In this document: positions 8,066 to 14,999 of the stretch, piece after piece
Layout: each line of letters starts with the position of its first letter
How positions within the stretch are numbered: position 1 is the first letter of the stretch
Assembly: GCA_965219165.1 (NCBI GenBank)
Contig: CBDCMW010000002.1
Coordinates: 186,001 to 250,000 of the forward strand
Length of the DNA stretch: 64,000 nt
Reading direction: 5' to 3'
Origin: Aldehydirespirator sp965219165
GTDB lineage: Bacteria > Actinomycetota > Acidimicrobiia > Acidimicrobiales > Aldehydirespiratoraceae
Notes under the pieces: generated by a model
The model's database searches: none
The model's input: the letters and a program-made list of their open reading frames with translations, nothing else
Told to the model about the DNA's origin: nothing
Made by a program: the position numbers and the translations under genes

Positions 8066-8788
8066 GTGACGGACCAAGGCGCGCCCACACCGGACGCGGA
8101 GGCGGCGCGGCAGCCCGCGATGACCATCGCCGAGGCCGACGCCGCGCTCACCGGCCCGGGCGGGTTCTTCGAGATCGTCACCGAGAACGTGGGCGGCATC
8201 GACATGGGAGTGGTGGCCAGCCCGCACCGCAGCCTGCGGGACCTGCTCGCCGCGTCAGCGAACCACGGGGGCGACGGCTCGGCCCGCTACTACCTCTTCG
8301 ACGACGGCCGCAGCGCCACCTTCGCCGAGAACATCGACCATGCCGCGGCGGTGGCCGCCGCCCTCTCGCAGCGCTACGGGGTCGGGGCGGGCGATCGGGT
8401 GGGCCTGCTGGGCTCCAACCAGCCGGGCTGGATCCAAGGATTCTGGGGAACAGTCAGCGCCGGGGCCGTCGCGGTGGCCATGAACGGCTGGTGGAAGGGC
8501 GACGAGATCCGCTACGGCATCGAACTCACCGAACCCAAGGTGCTGATCGCCGACCGCCGCCGCCTAGAGCGCCTCGACGGCGATCCTCCAGTGCCGGTGA
8601 TCCTCATGGACGACAATCCGGTCGCCCCGGACGCCAATCCGGGCGACCCGGGCGGGAATGTTCGCGCTTTCCTGTCATATGCGCGGGAAAGCGCGAACAG
8701 AGTCCCGGCGGCGGCCGACCCGGCCCGCGGCGGCCCTGACACGGGCGACCCGGCCCGCGGCGACGCCCTGACACGGTCGACGGCCTGA
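8066..8788 (+). CDS. Acyl-CoA ligase, N-terminal fragment (frameshifted)
   Basis: This is the N-terminal 240 residues of an AMP-forming acyl-CoA synthetase (start GTG at 8066). ARYYLFDDGRSATFAENIDH and DRVGLLGSNQPGWIQGFWG are typical of the family's first domain. The frame ends at 8788 after running through an imperfect tandem duplication. The AMP-binding loop (ILFTSGTTGRPRG) follows at about 8850 in another frame, so the gene is split from the C-terminal part that starts within that frame. Removing two bases in the second repeat copy (near 8762) would join both parts into one full-length protein ending at 9963. It may be a recent pseudogene, a phase-variable gene or a sequence error. Confidence 0.8.
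   Translation: MTDQGAPTPDAEAARQPAMTIAEADAALTGPGGFFEIVTENVGGIDMGVVASPHRSLRDLLAASANHGGDGSARYYLFDDGRSATFAENIDHAAAVAAALSQRYGVGAGDRVGLLGSNQPGWIQGFWGTVSAGAVAVAMNGWWKGDEIRYGIELTEPKVLIADRRRLERLDGDPPVPVILMDDNPVAPDANPGDPGGNVRAFLSYARESANRVPAAADPARGGPDTGDPARGDALTRSTA
8659..8699. repeat. Perfect 14-bp-arm palindrome inside the ligase gene
   Basis: The arms TGTTCGCGCTTTCC (8659-8672) and GGAAAGCGCGAACA (8686-8699) are exact inverted repeats with a 13-base loop that includes TGTCATATGCG. It sits in the ligase N-terminal fragment, in a segment rich in Asp, Pro and Asn that ligases normally lack, 18 bp before the tandem repeat where the frame breaks. It looks like a small inserted element. Confidence 0.8.
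8717..8778 (+). repeat. Imperfect tandem repeat causing the frameshift
   Basis: The first copy (8717-8746, 30 bp) and second copy (8747-8778, 32 bp) both begin GACCCGGCCCGCGGCG. The second has two extra bases (GCGACGCCC against GCGGCCC), which moves reading out of the ligase frame. Without these two bases the frame runs straight into DTVDGLIDAHRGASLPD and the AMP-binding loop. Confidence 0.8.
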
Positions 8789-8937
8789 TCGACGCCCACC
8801 GGGGCGCGTCCCTGCCCGACTGCGAGATAGCCATCGACGACCCGGCCGCCATCCTGTTCACCTCGGGCACCACCGGCCGGCCCCGGGGCGCGATCCAGAC
8901 CCACCGCAACTTCTTCGCCTACCTGAGCTGCGCCTTC

Positions 8938-9963
8938 ATGATCGGCGCCCGCCAGTTCCTGCGCTTCCCGGGCGAGTCGATGGACGTCGGAGGACCGACC
9001 CTGGCCTGCAGCCCCCTGTTCCACGTGTCCGGCCTGCACGCCTGCGCGGTGATGGCCGTCGGAGCCGGCTTCAACCATCTCTGGACCACCGGCCGCTACG
9101 ACGCCGAGAAGATCCTGCGCCTAACCGAGGAGCATGGCATCGCCCGCTGGGGCGGAGTCACCACCCAGATCTGGCGGCTCGTCGAGCACCCCCGCCTGGG
9201 CTACTACGACACGTCGTCGGTGGTGAGCATCGGCGGCGGCGGGTCCGTATGGTCGCCGGAGCTGCAGGAGGTCTGCCGCACCGCCCTGCCCCGCGCCCGC
9301 ATCAGCGTCACCATCGGCTACGGACTCACCGAGAGCTCGGGCCTGGCCACCAGCGCCGCCGACGACGTGCTGCGGACCCACCCCGACTCGGTCGGCTACC
9401 CCCTGCCCACCGTGGCGGCGCGCATTGCCGACGACGACGGCACCGAGCTTCCCGAGGGCACCGTCGGCAACATCTGCCTGTTCGGACCGATGGTCACCCC
9501 CGGCTACTGGAACGACCCCGCCGCCACCGCGGAGGCCATCCGCGGCGGCTGGCTGCGCACCGGCGACTACGGCTACACCCGGGACGGGCTGCTGTTCCTG
9601 GTGAGCCGGCGCAGCGACCTCATCATCCGCGGCGGCGAGAACATCTACCCCACCGAGATCGAGCAGCGCCTGGACGCCCACCCCGCAGTGGCCGAGTCGG
9701 CCGTGCTGGGCGTGGAGCACCGGGAACTGGGCCAGGAAGTGAAGGCCGTGGTGGTGGTCGAAGGCGTCGCCCAGGCATCGGACAGCGAGACCGTCCAAGC
9801 CCTGATCGAGGAACTGCGGGCCTGGGCGGCCGATACGCTGGCCGACATCAAGGTGCCTGCCCATTGGGAGCTGCGGACCGAGCCCCTGCCCCGGAACGCC
9901 ACCGGCAAAATCCTCAAGCAGGTCGTGGAGGGCACAGCCCAATACGACTTCATCGAGGAGTAG
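8938..9963 (+). CDS. Acyl-CoA ligase, C-terminal fragment (frameshifted)
   Basis: This is the C-terminal two thirds of the same AMP-forming ligase. In this frame the AMP-binding loop ILFTSGTTGRPRG is coded just before the first ATG, at about 8850. The fragment then holds TIGYGLTESSG (A5 motif), GGWLRTGDYGY (A7 motif), RRSDLIIRGGENIYP (A8, hinge) and the C-terminal lysine loop NATGKILK. All catalytic motifs are present once both parts are joined. As an independent gene it would lack the P-loop and be inactive. It is followed 43 bp downstream by an amidohydrolase gene on the same strand. Confidence 0.8.
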   Translation: MIGARQFLRFPGESMDVGGPTLACSPLFHVSGLHACAVMAVGAGFNHLWTTGRYDAEKILRLTEEHGIARWGGVTTQIWRLVEHPRLGYYDTSSVVSIGGGGSVWSPELQEVCRTALPRARISVTIGYGLTESSGLATSAADDVLRTHPDSVGYPLPTVAARIADDDGTELPEGTVGNICLFGPMVTPGYWNDPAATAEAIRGGWLRTGDYGYTRDGLLFLVSRRSDLIIRGGENIYPTEIEQRLDAHPAVAESAVLGVEHRELGQEVKAVVVVEGVAQASDSETVQALIEELRAWAADTLADIKVPAHWELRTEPLPRNATGKILKQVVEGTAQYDFIEE

Positions 9964-10006
9964 CGGCGGATCGGGCAACCGCAACGAATCGAGGAGTAGC
10001 AACGCC

Positions 10007-11281
10007 ATGGACATGAACGACATGATCCTCGTGAGCGTCGACGACCATCTGTGCGAGCCTCCCGACATGTTTGAGGCCCACCTGCCTGCGAAGTGGCGGG
10101 ACGAGGCGCCCCGGGTGCTGCACACCGACAACGGCGACGACGTGTGGACGTTCAACGGCTCGATCATCCCCAACATCGGCTTGAACGCCGTGGCCGGACG
10201 GCCCAAGGAGGAGTACGGAATCGAGCCCACCAGCTTCGGCGAGATCCGGCCCGGCTGCTACAACGTCGATGAGCGGGTCAAGGACATGAGCGCGGGCGGG
10301 GTGCTCGGATCGATGTGCTTCCCGTCGTTCCCCGGCTTCGCGGGCCGGCTCTTCGCCAACCACCCCGACAAGGTCTTCGCCGCCGACCTCATCCGGGCCT
10401 ACAACGACTGGCACATCGGTGAGTGGTGCGGCGCCCATCCGGGCCGGTTCATTCCCATGGCCCTGCCCATGATCTGGTCGGCCGACGAGTGCGCGGCCGA
10501 GGTGCGCCGGGTGGCCGAGCTGGGCTGCCACTCGATGACCTTCACCGAGAACCCGGTCCCGCTGGGCCAGCCCAGCTTCCACGACACCTACTGGGACCCG
10601 CTGTGGGAGGCGCTGGTGGACTGCAACACGGTGCTGGCCATCCACCTCGGTTCGTCGGGCCAGATGGTGGTGAGCGCCCCCGACGCCCCGATGGACGTGA
10701 TGATCCATATGCAGCCCATGAACACGTCGATCGCGGCATCGGACCTGCTTTGGTCCACGGTGCCCCGCCGCTACCCGGACCTGAAGATCGCCCTGTCCGA
10801 GGGCGGCAGCGGCTGGGTGCCCTACTTCATGGACCGGGCCGACAAGACCTACGACATGCACCACCTCTGGACGGGGCAGTCCTTCGGTGATCTCAAGCCC
10901 AGCGACGTGTTCCGGCGCAACTTCCTCACCTGCTTCATCTCCGACCCGGTGGGGGTGGCCCTGCGCCACGAGATAGGCATCAACAACCTCTGCTGGGAGA
11001 TGGACTATCCCCACTCCGACTCGAACTGGCCCGAAGCACCCGAGGAGCTGGCCGAGGTGTTCACCGGCGTGCCCGACTCCGACATCGACCGGATCACCCA
11101 CCTCAACGCCATGGACTGGTTCAACTACGACCCGTTCTCGGTGCTGGACCGCTCCGAGTGCACGGTGGGGGCCCTGCGAGCGTCCGCGGCCGGCCATGAC
11201 GTGTCGATCCAGTCCCGCGACACCGGACGGCACAGCGGCAAGAACACCTCGCTGCAGGACTTCGCGGTCAAGACCCGCTGA
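10007..11281 (+). CDS. Amidohydrolase family protein (ACMSD-like)
   Basis: This 424-residue metal-dependent TIM-barrel amidohydrolase belongs to the ACMSD/decarboxylase-like (amidohydrolase 2) group. VSVDDHLCEPPDMF near the N-terminus places Asp and His where the usual metal ligands lie. LAIHLGSSG and CWEMDYPHSDSNWP (the usual metal Asp and substrate-side His) follow. The start is ATG at 10007; a second Met lies two codons later. These enzymes decarboxylate or hydrolyse carboxylated ring or chain compounds. It lies just after the broken ligase. Two paralogs of the same superfamily are at 11529 and 37700. Confidence 0.85.
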   Translation: MDMNDMILVSVDDHLCEPPDMFEAHLPAKWRDEAPRVLHTDNGDDVWTFNGSIIPNIGLNAVAGRPKEEYGIEPTSFGEIRPGCYNVDERVKDMSAGGVLGSMCFPSFPGFAGRLFANHPDKVFAADLIRAYNDWHIGEWCGAHPGRFIPMALPMIWSADECAAEVRRVAELGCHSMTFTENPVPLGQPSFHDTYWDPLWEALVDCNTVLAIHLGSSGQMVVSAPDAPMDVMIHMQPMNTSIAASDLLWSTVPRRYPDLKIALSEGGSGWVPYFMDRADKTYDMHHLWTGQSFGDLKPSDVFRRNFLTCFISDPVGVALRHEIGINNLCWEMDYPHSDSNWPEAPEELAEVFTGVPDSDIDRITHLNAMDWFNYDPFSVLDRSECTVGALRASAAGHDVSIQSRDTGRHSGKNTSLQDFAVKTR

Positions 11282-11289
11282 GCCCGGCG

Positions 11290-11420
11290 ACGACCCGCCA
11301 GCCAGCCCTCCAGCCCGCGCGCCAGCCAGCCCGCCAGCGCCGCCAGCCAGCGCCGCCAGCCCTCCAGCCCCGCCGGCCAGCCAGCCCGCCCTCCAGCCAG
11401 CCAGCCCTCCAGCCCTCCAG
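11290..11420. repeat. Low-complexity CCAGCC-rich array
   Basis: This is an intergenic stretch of irregular CAGCCAGCCCTCCAGC-type repeats between two convergent amidohydrolase genes. No fixed period is clear, and none of its short open frames looks like a protein. Confidence 0.7.
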
Positions 11421-11421
11421 T

Positions 11422-11473
11422 CGAAATTGGTGCGATTAATGGGCCTGTGAGGGCGGTTTCGTCGTCAATTTCG
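11422..11473. repeat. ~50-bp intergenic palindrome
   Basis: It begins CGAAATTGGTGCG and ends CGTCGTCAATTTCG, with GGCCTGTGAGGGC in the centre. It closely matches the copies at 32898 and 43313. It lies between convergent genes, followed by three short GGCCGGCGGC-containing repeats up to 11520. A two-way terminator is possible. Confidence 0.65.
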
Positions 11474-11528
11474 GGCCGGCGGCAATCTCGGGCCGGCGGC
11501 AATTTCGGGCCGGCGGCTGGCGAGACCG

Positions 11529-12725
11529 TCAGCGGGCGGAGGCTGACAGCAGCTCGTAGGCGTTGTCGCGCATCACCTTGCGGACCTCGTCGGTGCTGAA
11601 GCCAGCGATGTCCTTCACGTAGGCGGTCGGCTCGGCCAGACCCTCGGCGTGGGGGAAGTCGGAGCCGAACAGCATCCGGTCGGCCCCGATGCAGTCCTTG
11701 ATGAGGTCCATGTCGTCCTCGAAGTAGGGCGACACCCACACGTTCTCGACGAACGCCTCCACCGGGTGGCGCTTGAACTCCCACGGCATCTTGCCGTGGC
11801 AGATCTTGAGGTTGCGCAGCAGGTCGGGGATCCACATGGCCCCGTTCTCGATGGTGGCCAGGCGGAGGCGGGGGAACCGGTCGAGCACGCCGTGGCAGAT
11901 CAGGGCGGCGAACGTGTCGGAGATCGAGCGGTCCGAGTACGCCACCAGCGGGAAGGCCATGTGCTTGAACGCCTCGAACTGGCCACCCGACGGCTCCCAG
12001 ACCTTGCCGTACTGGGCGGTGCCGTTGAGCCCGGCGTGCATGGCCAGCGGGACGCCGGCCTCCTGGAGGCGGGCCCAGACGGGGTCGTAGTCACCCATGC
12101 CCGGCGACTGGTAGCCCTGGCCGGTGGGCACCGGGCCCGGGACGGTGCACACGATGCGGGCGCCCGCCTCCAGCAGTCGCTCCAGCTCGGCCGCCGCGAG
12201 CTCGGGGTCGGCGAACGTGAGCATGGGCGCGGCGTAGATGCGGCCGTCGCGACCGAAGCCCCAGTCCTCGTCGAGCCAGGCGTTGAACGCGCTGAAAGCG
12301 GCGTGGAGGGCATCGATGTCGCGCTTGAGAGCCTCCTGCATGCCCACTCCCTGGGTGGGGAACAGCATCACCGATTCCAGTCCCTGGCGGTCCATCAGCT
12401 CCAGGCGGGCCTCCCGGTTGCGGAAGCCGGGGTGGTCGTCGAGCGGGTCGAGGTCGCCGAACATGGCCGAGATGTCGAGGCCGTCAAGGTTGCGGCCCCG
12501 GAAGTAGTCCTCGAGGCTGCCCGGCTTGGCGATGGGGTCGAAGGTGGGGTTGGGGATGAACTTGTTGACCTTGCCGCCCACCATGAACCTCTGCCTGCCG
12601 TCGATGGTCGCCCACTGCATGCAGCGCTTGCGCATGGACGGGTCGATGTGACGGATGAAGGCGTCCGGGGCCTCGTAGTAGTGGTTGTCCATGTCGAAGG
12701 CACGAAAGCCGAGGTCTGGTGCCAC
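11529..12725 (-). CDS. Amidohydrolase family protein
   Basis: This 398-residue amidohydrolase-2 family protein starts at GTG 12725 (VAPDLGFRAFDMDNHYYEA). It has the N-terminal DMDNHYYE metal motif, PLAMHAGLNG, a conserved TIENGAMWIPDLL and the C-terminal LFGSDFPHAEG holding the metal-binding Asp and a His. It is a close paralog of the protein at 37700-38878, which shares the DLGFxxFDxDNHxYE opening and the IENGxxW and GSDxPHxEG motifs. It probably acts as a decarboxylase or hydrolase on a small carboxylated compound; the substrate is unknown. The open frame upstream of 12725 (MTTWVMVGP...) is not conserved. Confidence 0.85.
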   Translation of the reverse strand: MAPDLGFRAFDMDNHYYEAPDAFIRHIDPSMRKRCMQWATIDGRQRFMVGGKVNKFIPNPTFDPIAKPGSLEDYFRGRNLDGLDISAMFGDLDPLDDHPGFRNREARLELMDRQGLESVMLFPTQGVGMQEALKRDIDALHAAFSAFNAWLDEDWGFGRDGRIYAAPMLTFADPELAAAELERLLEAGARIVCTVPGPVPTGQGYQSPGMGDYDPVWARLQEAGVPLAMHAGLNGTAQYGKVWEPSGGQFEAFKHMAFPLVAYSDRSISDTFAALICHGVLDRFPRLRLATIENGAMWIPDLLRNLKICHGKMPWEFKRHPVEAFVENVWVSPYFEDDMDLIKDCIGADRMLFGSDFPHAEGLAEPTAYVKDIAGFSTDEVRKVMRDNAYELLSASAR

Positions 12726-12800
12726 GCTGTGATGATACCGGGCACCCCGGCCGACGGGTCCTACCATAACCCATGTTGTCAATATCTTCCGTGTATGTAG

Positions 12801-12829
12801 TTGTATTTCATATTGAAGACTGCTAACTT
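12801..12829 (+). promoter_or_regulatory. Candidate promoter for small coiled-coil gene trio
   Basis: TTGTAT (12801-12806), a 17-base gap and TAACTT (12824-12829, fits the actinobacterial TANNNT) sit in an AT-rich island. The ATG at 12837 comes 7 bases after the -10 box and has no ribosome-binding site, which suggests a leaderless transcript. Confidence 0.4.
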
Positions 12830-12836
12830 ACGCTCT

Positions 12837-13091
12837 ATGGACCCGACAATCGCTGCCACCGTCATCGGCGTGCTGTTGTCGGTGTGCTTCGGGGCCTTCG
12901 CGACCGCGTTCGTCTGGCTCCGCTCCGACATGAACGCCCGCTTCGACAAGGTGGACGCCCGCTTCGACAAGGTTGACGCTCGCTCCAACACCCGCTTTGA
13001 ACGGCTCGAAGCGAAGGTCGACAGCCTGATCTTGGCGCTCGCCCGCAGCGCACGCCTGAGCGATCCAGATGAGTCAGGAGCCGATGACTGA
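12837..13091 (+). CDS. Small membrane-anchored coiled-coil protein, trio copy 1
   Basis: This 84-residue protein has one N-terminal membrane helix (DPTIAATVIGVLLSVCFGAF), then a charged coiled coil NARFDKVDARFDKVDARS and a conserved tail LEAKVDSLILALARSARL. Two 21-bp direct repeats code for the heptad DARFDKV. No named family is recognised. Paralogs follow directly (13084, 13286), and a related trio is at 34103-35004 with the same MDPxIAAxxIG opening, FAxAFxxLRSD and LILALA tail. I chose ATG 12837 because the paralogs begin MDP; the frame is open to 12801. Its stop overlaps the next start. Confidence 0.7.
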   Translation: MDPTIAATVIGVLLSVCFGAFATAFVWLRSDMNARFDKVDARFDKVDARSNTRFERLEAKVDSLILALARSARLSDPDESGADD

Positions 13092-13293
13092 GATCGACCC
13101 GACAATTGCTGCCACCGTCACCGGCGTGCTCTTGACTGTCGCCTTCGGAGCATTCGCCACCGCGTTCGCCTGGCTCCGCTCCAACATGAACGCCCGATTC
13201 GAGAGACTTGAAGCAACGGTTCATGAGCTGATCATTACGCTCGCCCGCAAGGGGCAGCTGACCGATCCAGGGGGATCAGGAGTCGATGACTGA
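13084..13293 (+). CDS. Small membrane-anchored coiled-coil protein, trio copy 2
   Basis: This 69-residue paralog of the preceding gene reads MTEIDPTIAATVTGVLL (membrane helix), FAWLRSNMNARFERLEATV and LIITLARKGQL. The start ATG at 13084 has AGGAG just upstream and overlaps the stop of copy 1 (ATGACTGA). It has only one heptad block where copy 1 has three. Its own stop overlaps the start of copy 3 in the same ATGACTGA pattern, so whole-gene tandem duplication carried the start signal with it. Function unknown. Confidence 0.7.
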   Translation: MTEIDPTIAATVTGVLLTVAFGAFATAFAWLRSNMNARFERLEATVHELIITLARKGQLTDPGGSGVDD

Positions 13294-13499
13294 GATGGAC
13301 CCACCCGACCATCGCTGCGACCGTCATCGGCGTGCTGCTGTCGGTCGCTTTCGCCGCTTTCGCCACTGCGTTCGCCCGACTGCGGTCTGACATGCACGCC
13401 GGCGTCGAGCGGCTCGAAGTTCGGTTCGATGACCTCATCATGGCACTCGGGCGCAGCGGGGAACTGAGAGAGCCAGAGGACTCAGACGCCGATAACTGA
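13286..13499 (+). pseudogene. Small coiled-coil protein, trio copy 3, frameshifted
   Basis: This third tandem copy has the start ATG (13286) and AGGAG signal intact, but four extra bases (CCAC, near 13301-13304) in the third to fifth codons after MTE shift the frame, giving only a 34-residue nonsense product. In the +1 frame the rest is well kept: TIAATVIGVLLSVAFAAFAT, FARLRSDMHAGVERLEV and LIMALGRSGELREPE, with the stop at 13497-13499. No start codon other than CTG precedes the membrane helix in that frame. Its end overlaps the end of the convergent LLM gene by 18 bases. Confidence 0.7.
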
Positions 13500-14393
13500 C
13501 TCTCCGTAGCGCTGGAGAGCTTCAAGGGCGTGGGCCAGGGAGTCGCCGGGGATGCTGGCCGCGCACCAGGTGACGCCCAGATCGGTCAACTCGTCCAGGG
13601 CTTCGAGGTGGGCGTCGGGGTTGAAGTCGTCGTCAGCGGGGTTGCCTCCGGCCACGGTCGTGAACGAGATGTCGATCTCGGAGGGGTCGCGTCCCGCGGA
13701 CTCGGCTTGGCTCCAGAGATCGTCGAGCATGGCCCGCAGGTCGTCGAGCGTCTCCAGCGGCGGGGTCCGAGCGGTGGTGGCCAGGCCTCGGGGAGCGGGG
13801 AAGGGGACCCAGCCATCGGCTCTCTCGACGACCCGGCGGCGGCTGAGGCGGCTGTTGCCCCCGATCCAGATCGGGATCCGCTGCGACGGCTTCGGGTTGG
13901 CGGTCTGGCCCGGGGCCGTGAAGTTCCGGCCCTCGTAGCTGAAGTCGTCGGTGGTCCACACGCCCCGCATGACCTCAATGGCCTCGTCGAAGAGGTCGTT
14001 GCGCTGGTCGAAGTCCACCCCGAGGGCCCGGTACTCGCCCTTGAGGTAGCCGGTGCCGACAGCCAGCACGAACCTCCCCCCGGACAGGGCGTCGATGGTG
14101 GCCACCGACTTCGCCACCAGGAACGGATTGCGGTAGGGCAGCACCACGATGTTGGGGATCAGCAGCAATCGCTCGGTGACCGCGGCGATGAACGCCAGCG
14201 CGGCGAAGGGATCCAGCGCGTCATGACCCCCGGCGTTCATCCAGCGGTGGGTCGGGGCGGGATGGTCTGTGAATCCGACGCCGTCGAAGCCCGCCTCCTC
14301 GGCCGCTCGGGCGAACTCCACAAGACCCCGCCGGGAGGCGAACTCGGGGTCGCACCCGCCGGCTGCCAGCGGATACGTGACGGAGAACCTCAT
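13482..14393 (-). CDS. LLM-class (F420-type) oxidoreductase
   Basis: This 303-residue luciferase-like TIM-barrel protein starts at ATG 14393 (MRFSVTYPL). Family features are EEAGFDGVGFTDHPAP, LIPNIVVLPYRNPFLVAKS, GRFVLAVGTGYLKGEYRALG and IPIWIGGNS. These actinobacterial proteins mostly use coenzyme F420, sometimes FMN; which one cannot be told here. The frame upstream of 14393 is not conserved. The 3' end overlaps the broken small coiled-coil gene on the other strand. Substrate unknown. Confidence 0.85.
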   Translation of the reverse strand: MRFSVTYPLAAGGCDPEFASRRGLVEFARAAEEAGFDGVGFTDHPAPTHRWMNAGGHDALDPFAALAFIAAVTERLLLIPNIVVLPYRNPFLVAKSVATIDALSGGRFVLAVGTGYLKGEYRALGVDFDQRNDLFDEAIEVMRGVWTTDDFSYEGRNFTAPGQTANPKPSQRIPIWIGGNSRLSRRRVVERADGWVPFPAPRGLATTARTPPLETLDDLRAMLDDLWSQAESAGRDPSEIDISFTTVAGGNPADDDFNPDAHLEALDELTDLGVTWCAASIPGDSLAHALEALQRYGESVIGV

Positions 14394-14449
14394 ACCCGGC
14401 TCCCCGACCGCGACACCCGACGGAACAGCCGCACGACTATGGGTCTGCC

Positions 14450-14875
14450 TCAGTGTCGACCCGCGGCGCCGTGCTCGCCCCCGGCATCGCGAGATGCGTC
14501 CCGGTCGTCGGGAACGAGGATCTCGGCGGCGTCCGCCGCAAGCCCAGCGTAGGCGGCACCGGGGGCTCTGGCCGAGGCCTCGGGCGGCATGGCGATGCCG
14601 AGGAAGCCCTCGATGCGAGCCAGCCTGTGCCCGTTGTTCTCGACGACGCCCTTGAGCTCGGCATGATCCCTGCGCAACTCCTTGCGCAACGACCGCTGGC
14701 CCCGCTGGAACTCCTTGCGCAACGACCGCTGGCCCCGCTGGAACTCCTGGTGCAGCGTCCGCTGGCCCTCCTGGAACTCCTGTCGCAGCTTGTCGATGCC
14801 GCGCTGCTGGTGCCACACGAGAGCCAGGCCCACCGCCAGCAACGTCACGATCTGCGAGATCGTCGAGAACAGCAT
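14450..14875 (-). CDS. Membrane-anchored coiled-coil protein with 11-residue repeats
   Basis: This 141-residue protein has an N-terminal membrane helix (ISQIVTLLAVGLALVWH), then a strongly charged helix with 11-residue repeats of the form QEFQRGQRSLR, coded by a 33-bp DNA repeat (GACCGCTGGCC copies at 14691, 14724 and 14757). An unstructured Ala/Gly-rich tail ends it. AGGAGG lies about 15 bases before the ATG at 14875. The layout matches the small coiled-coil proteins at 12837 and 34103, though sequence similarity outside the layout is weak. Function unknown. Confidence 0.65.
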   Translation of the reverse strand: MLFSTISQIVTLLAVGLALVWHQQRGIDKLRQEFQEGQRTLHQEFQRGQRSLRKEFQRGQRSLRKELRRDHAELKGVVENNGHRLARIEGFLGIAMPPEASARAPGAAYAGLAADAAEILVPDDRDASRDAGGEHGAAGRH

Positions 14876-14901
14876 GGCAACTGCCTATCACCCTCCTGAC
14901 C

Positions 14902-14933
14902 GAATTGCAATTCAACATCACAGAAATATGTGA
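14902..14933 (-). promoter_or_regulatory. Palindromes upstream of the 11-residue-repeat gene
   Basis: A perfect 12-bp palindrome GAATTGCAATTC (14902-14913) is followed by an inverted repeat TCACA...TGTGA (14918-14933), in an AT-rich stretch 27-58 bases before the start codon at 14875. Operator or repressor-binding function is possible but unproven. Confidence 0.35.
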
Positions 14934-14999
14934 ATATGCGTTCTGTCGCAATCTGCGGCGTCGGCCGCGGCGGGTGCGGCCGGAGCCAGCCGCGCCACC

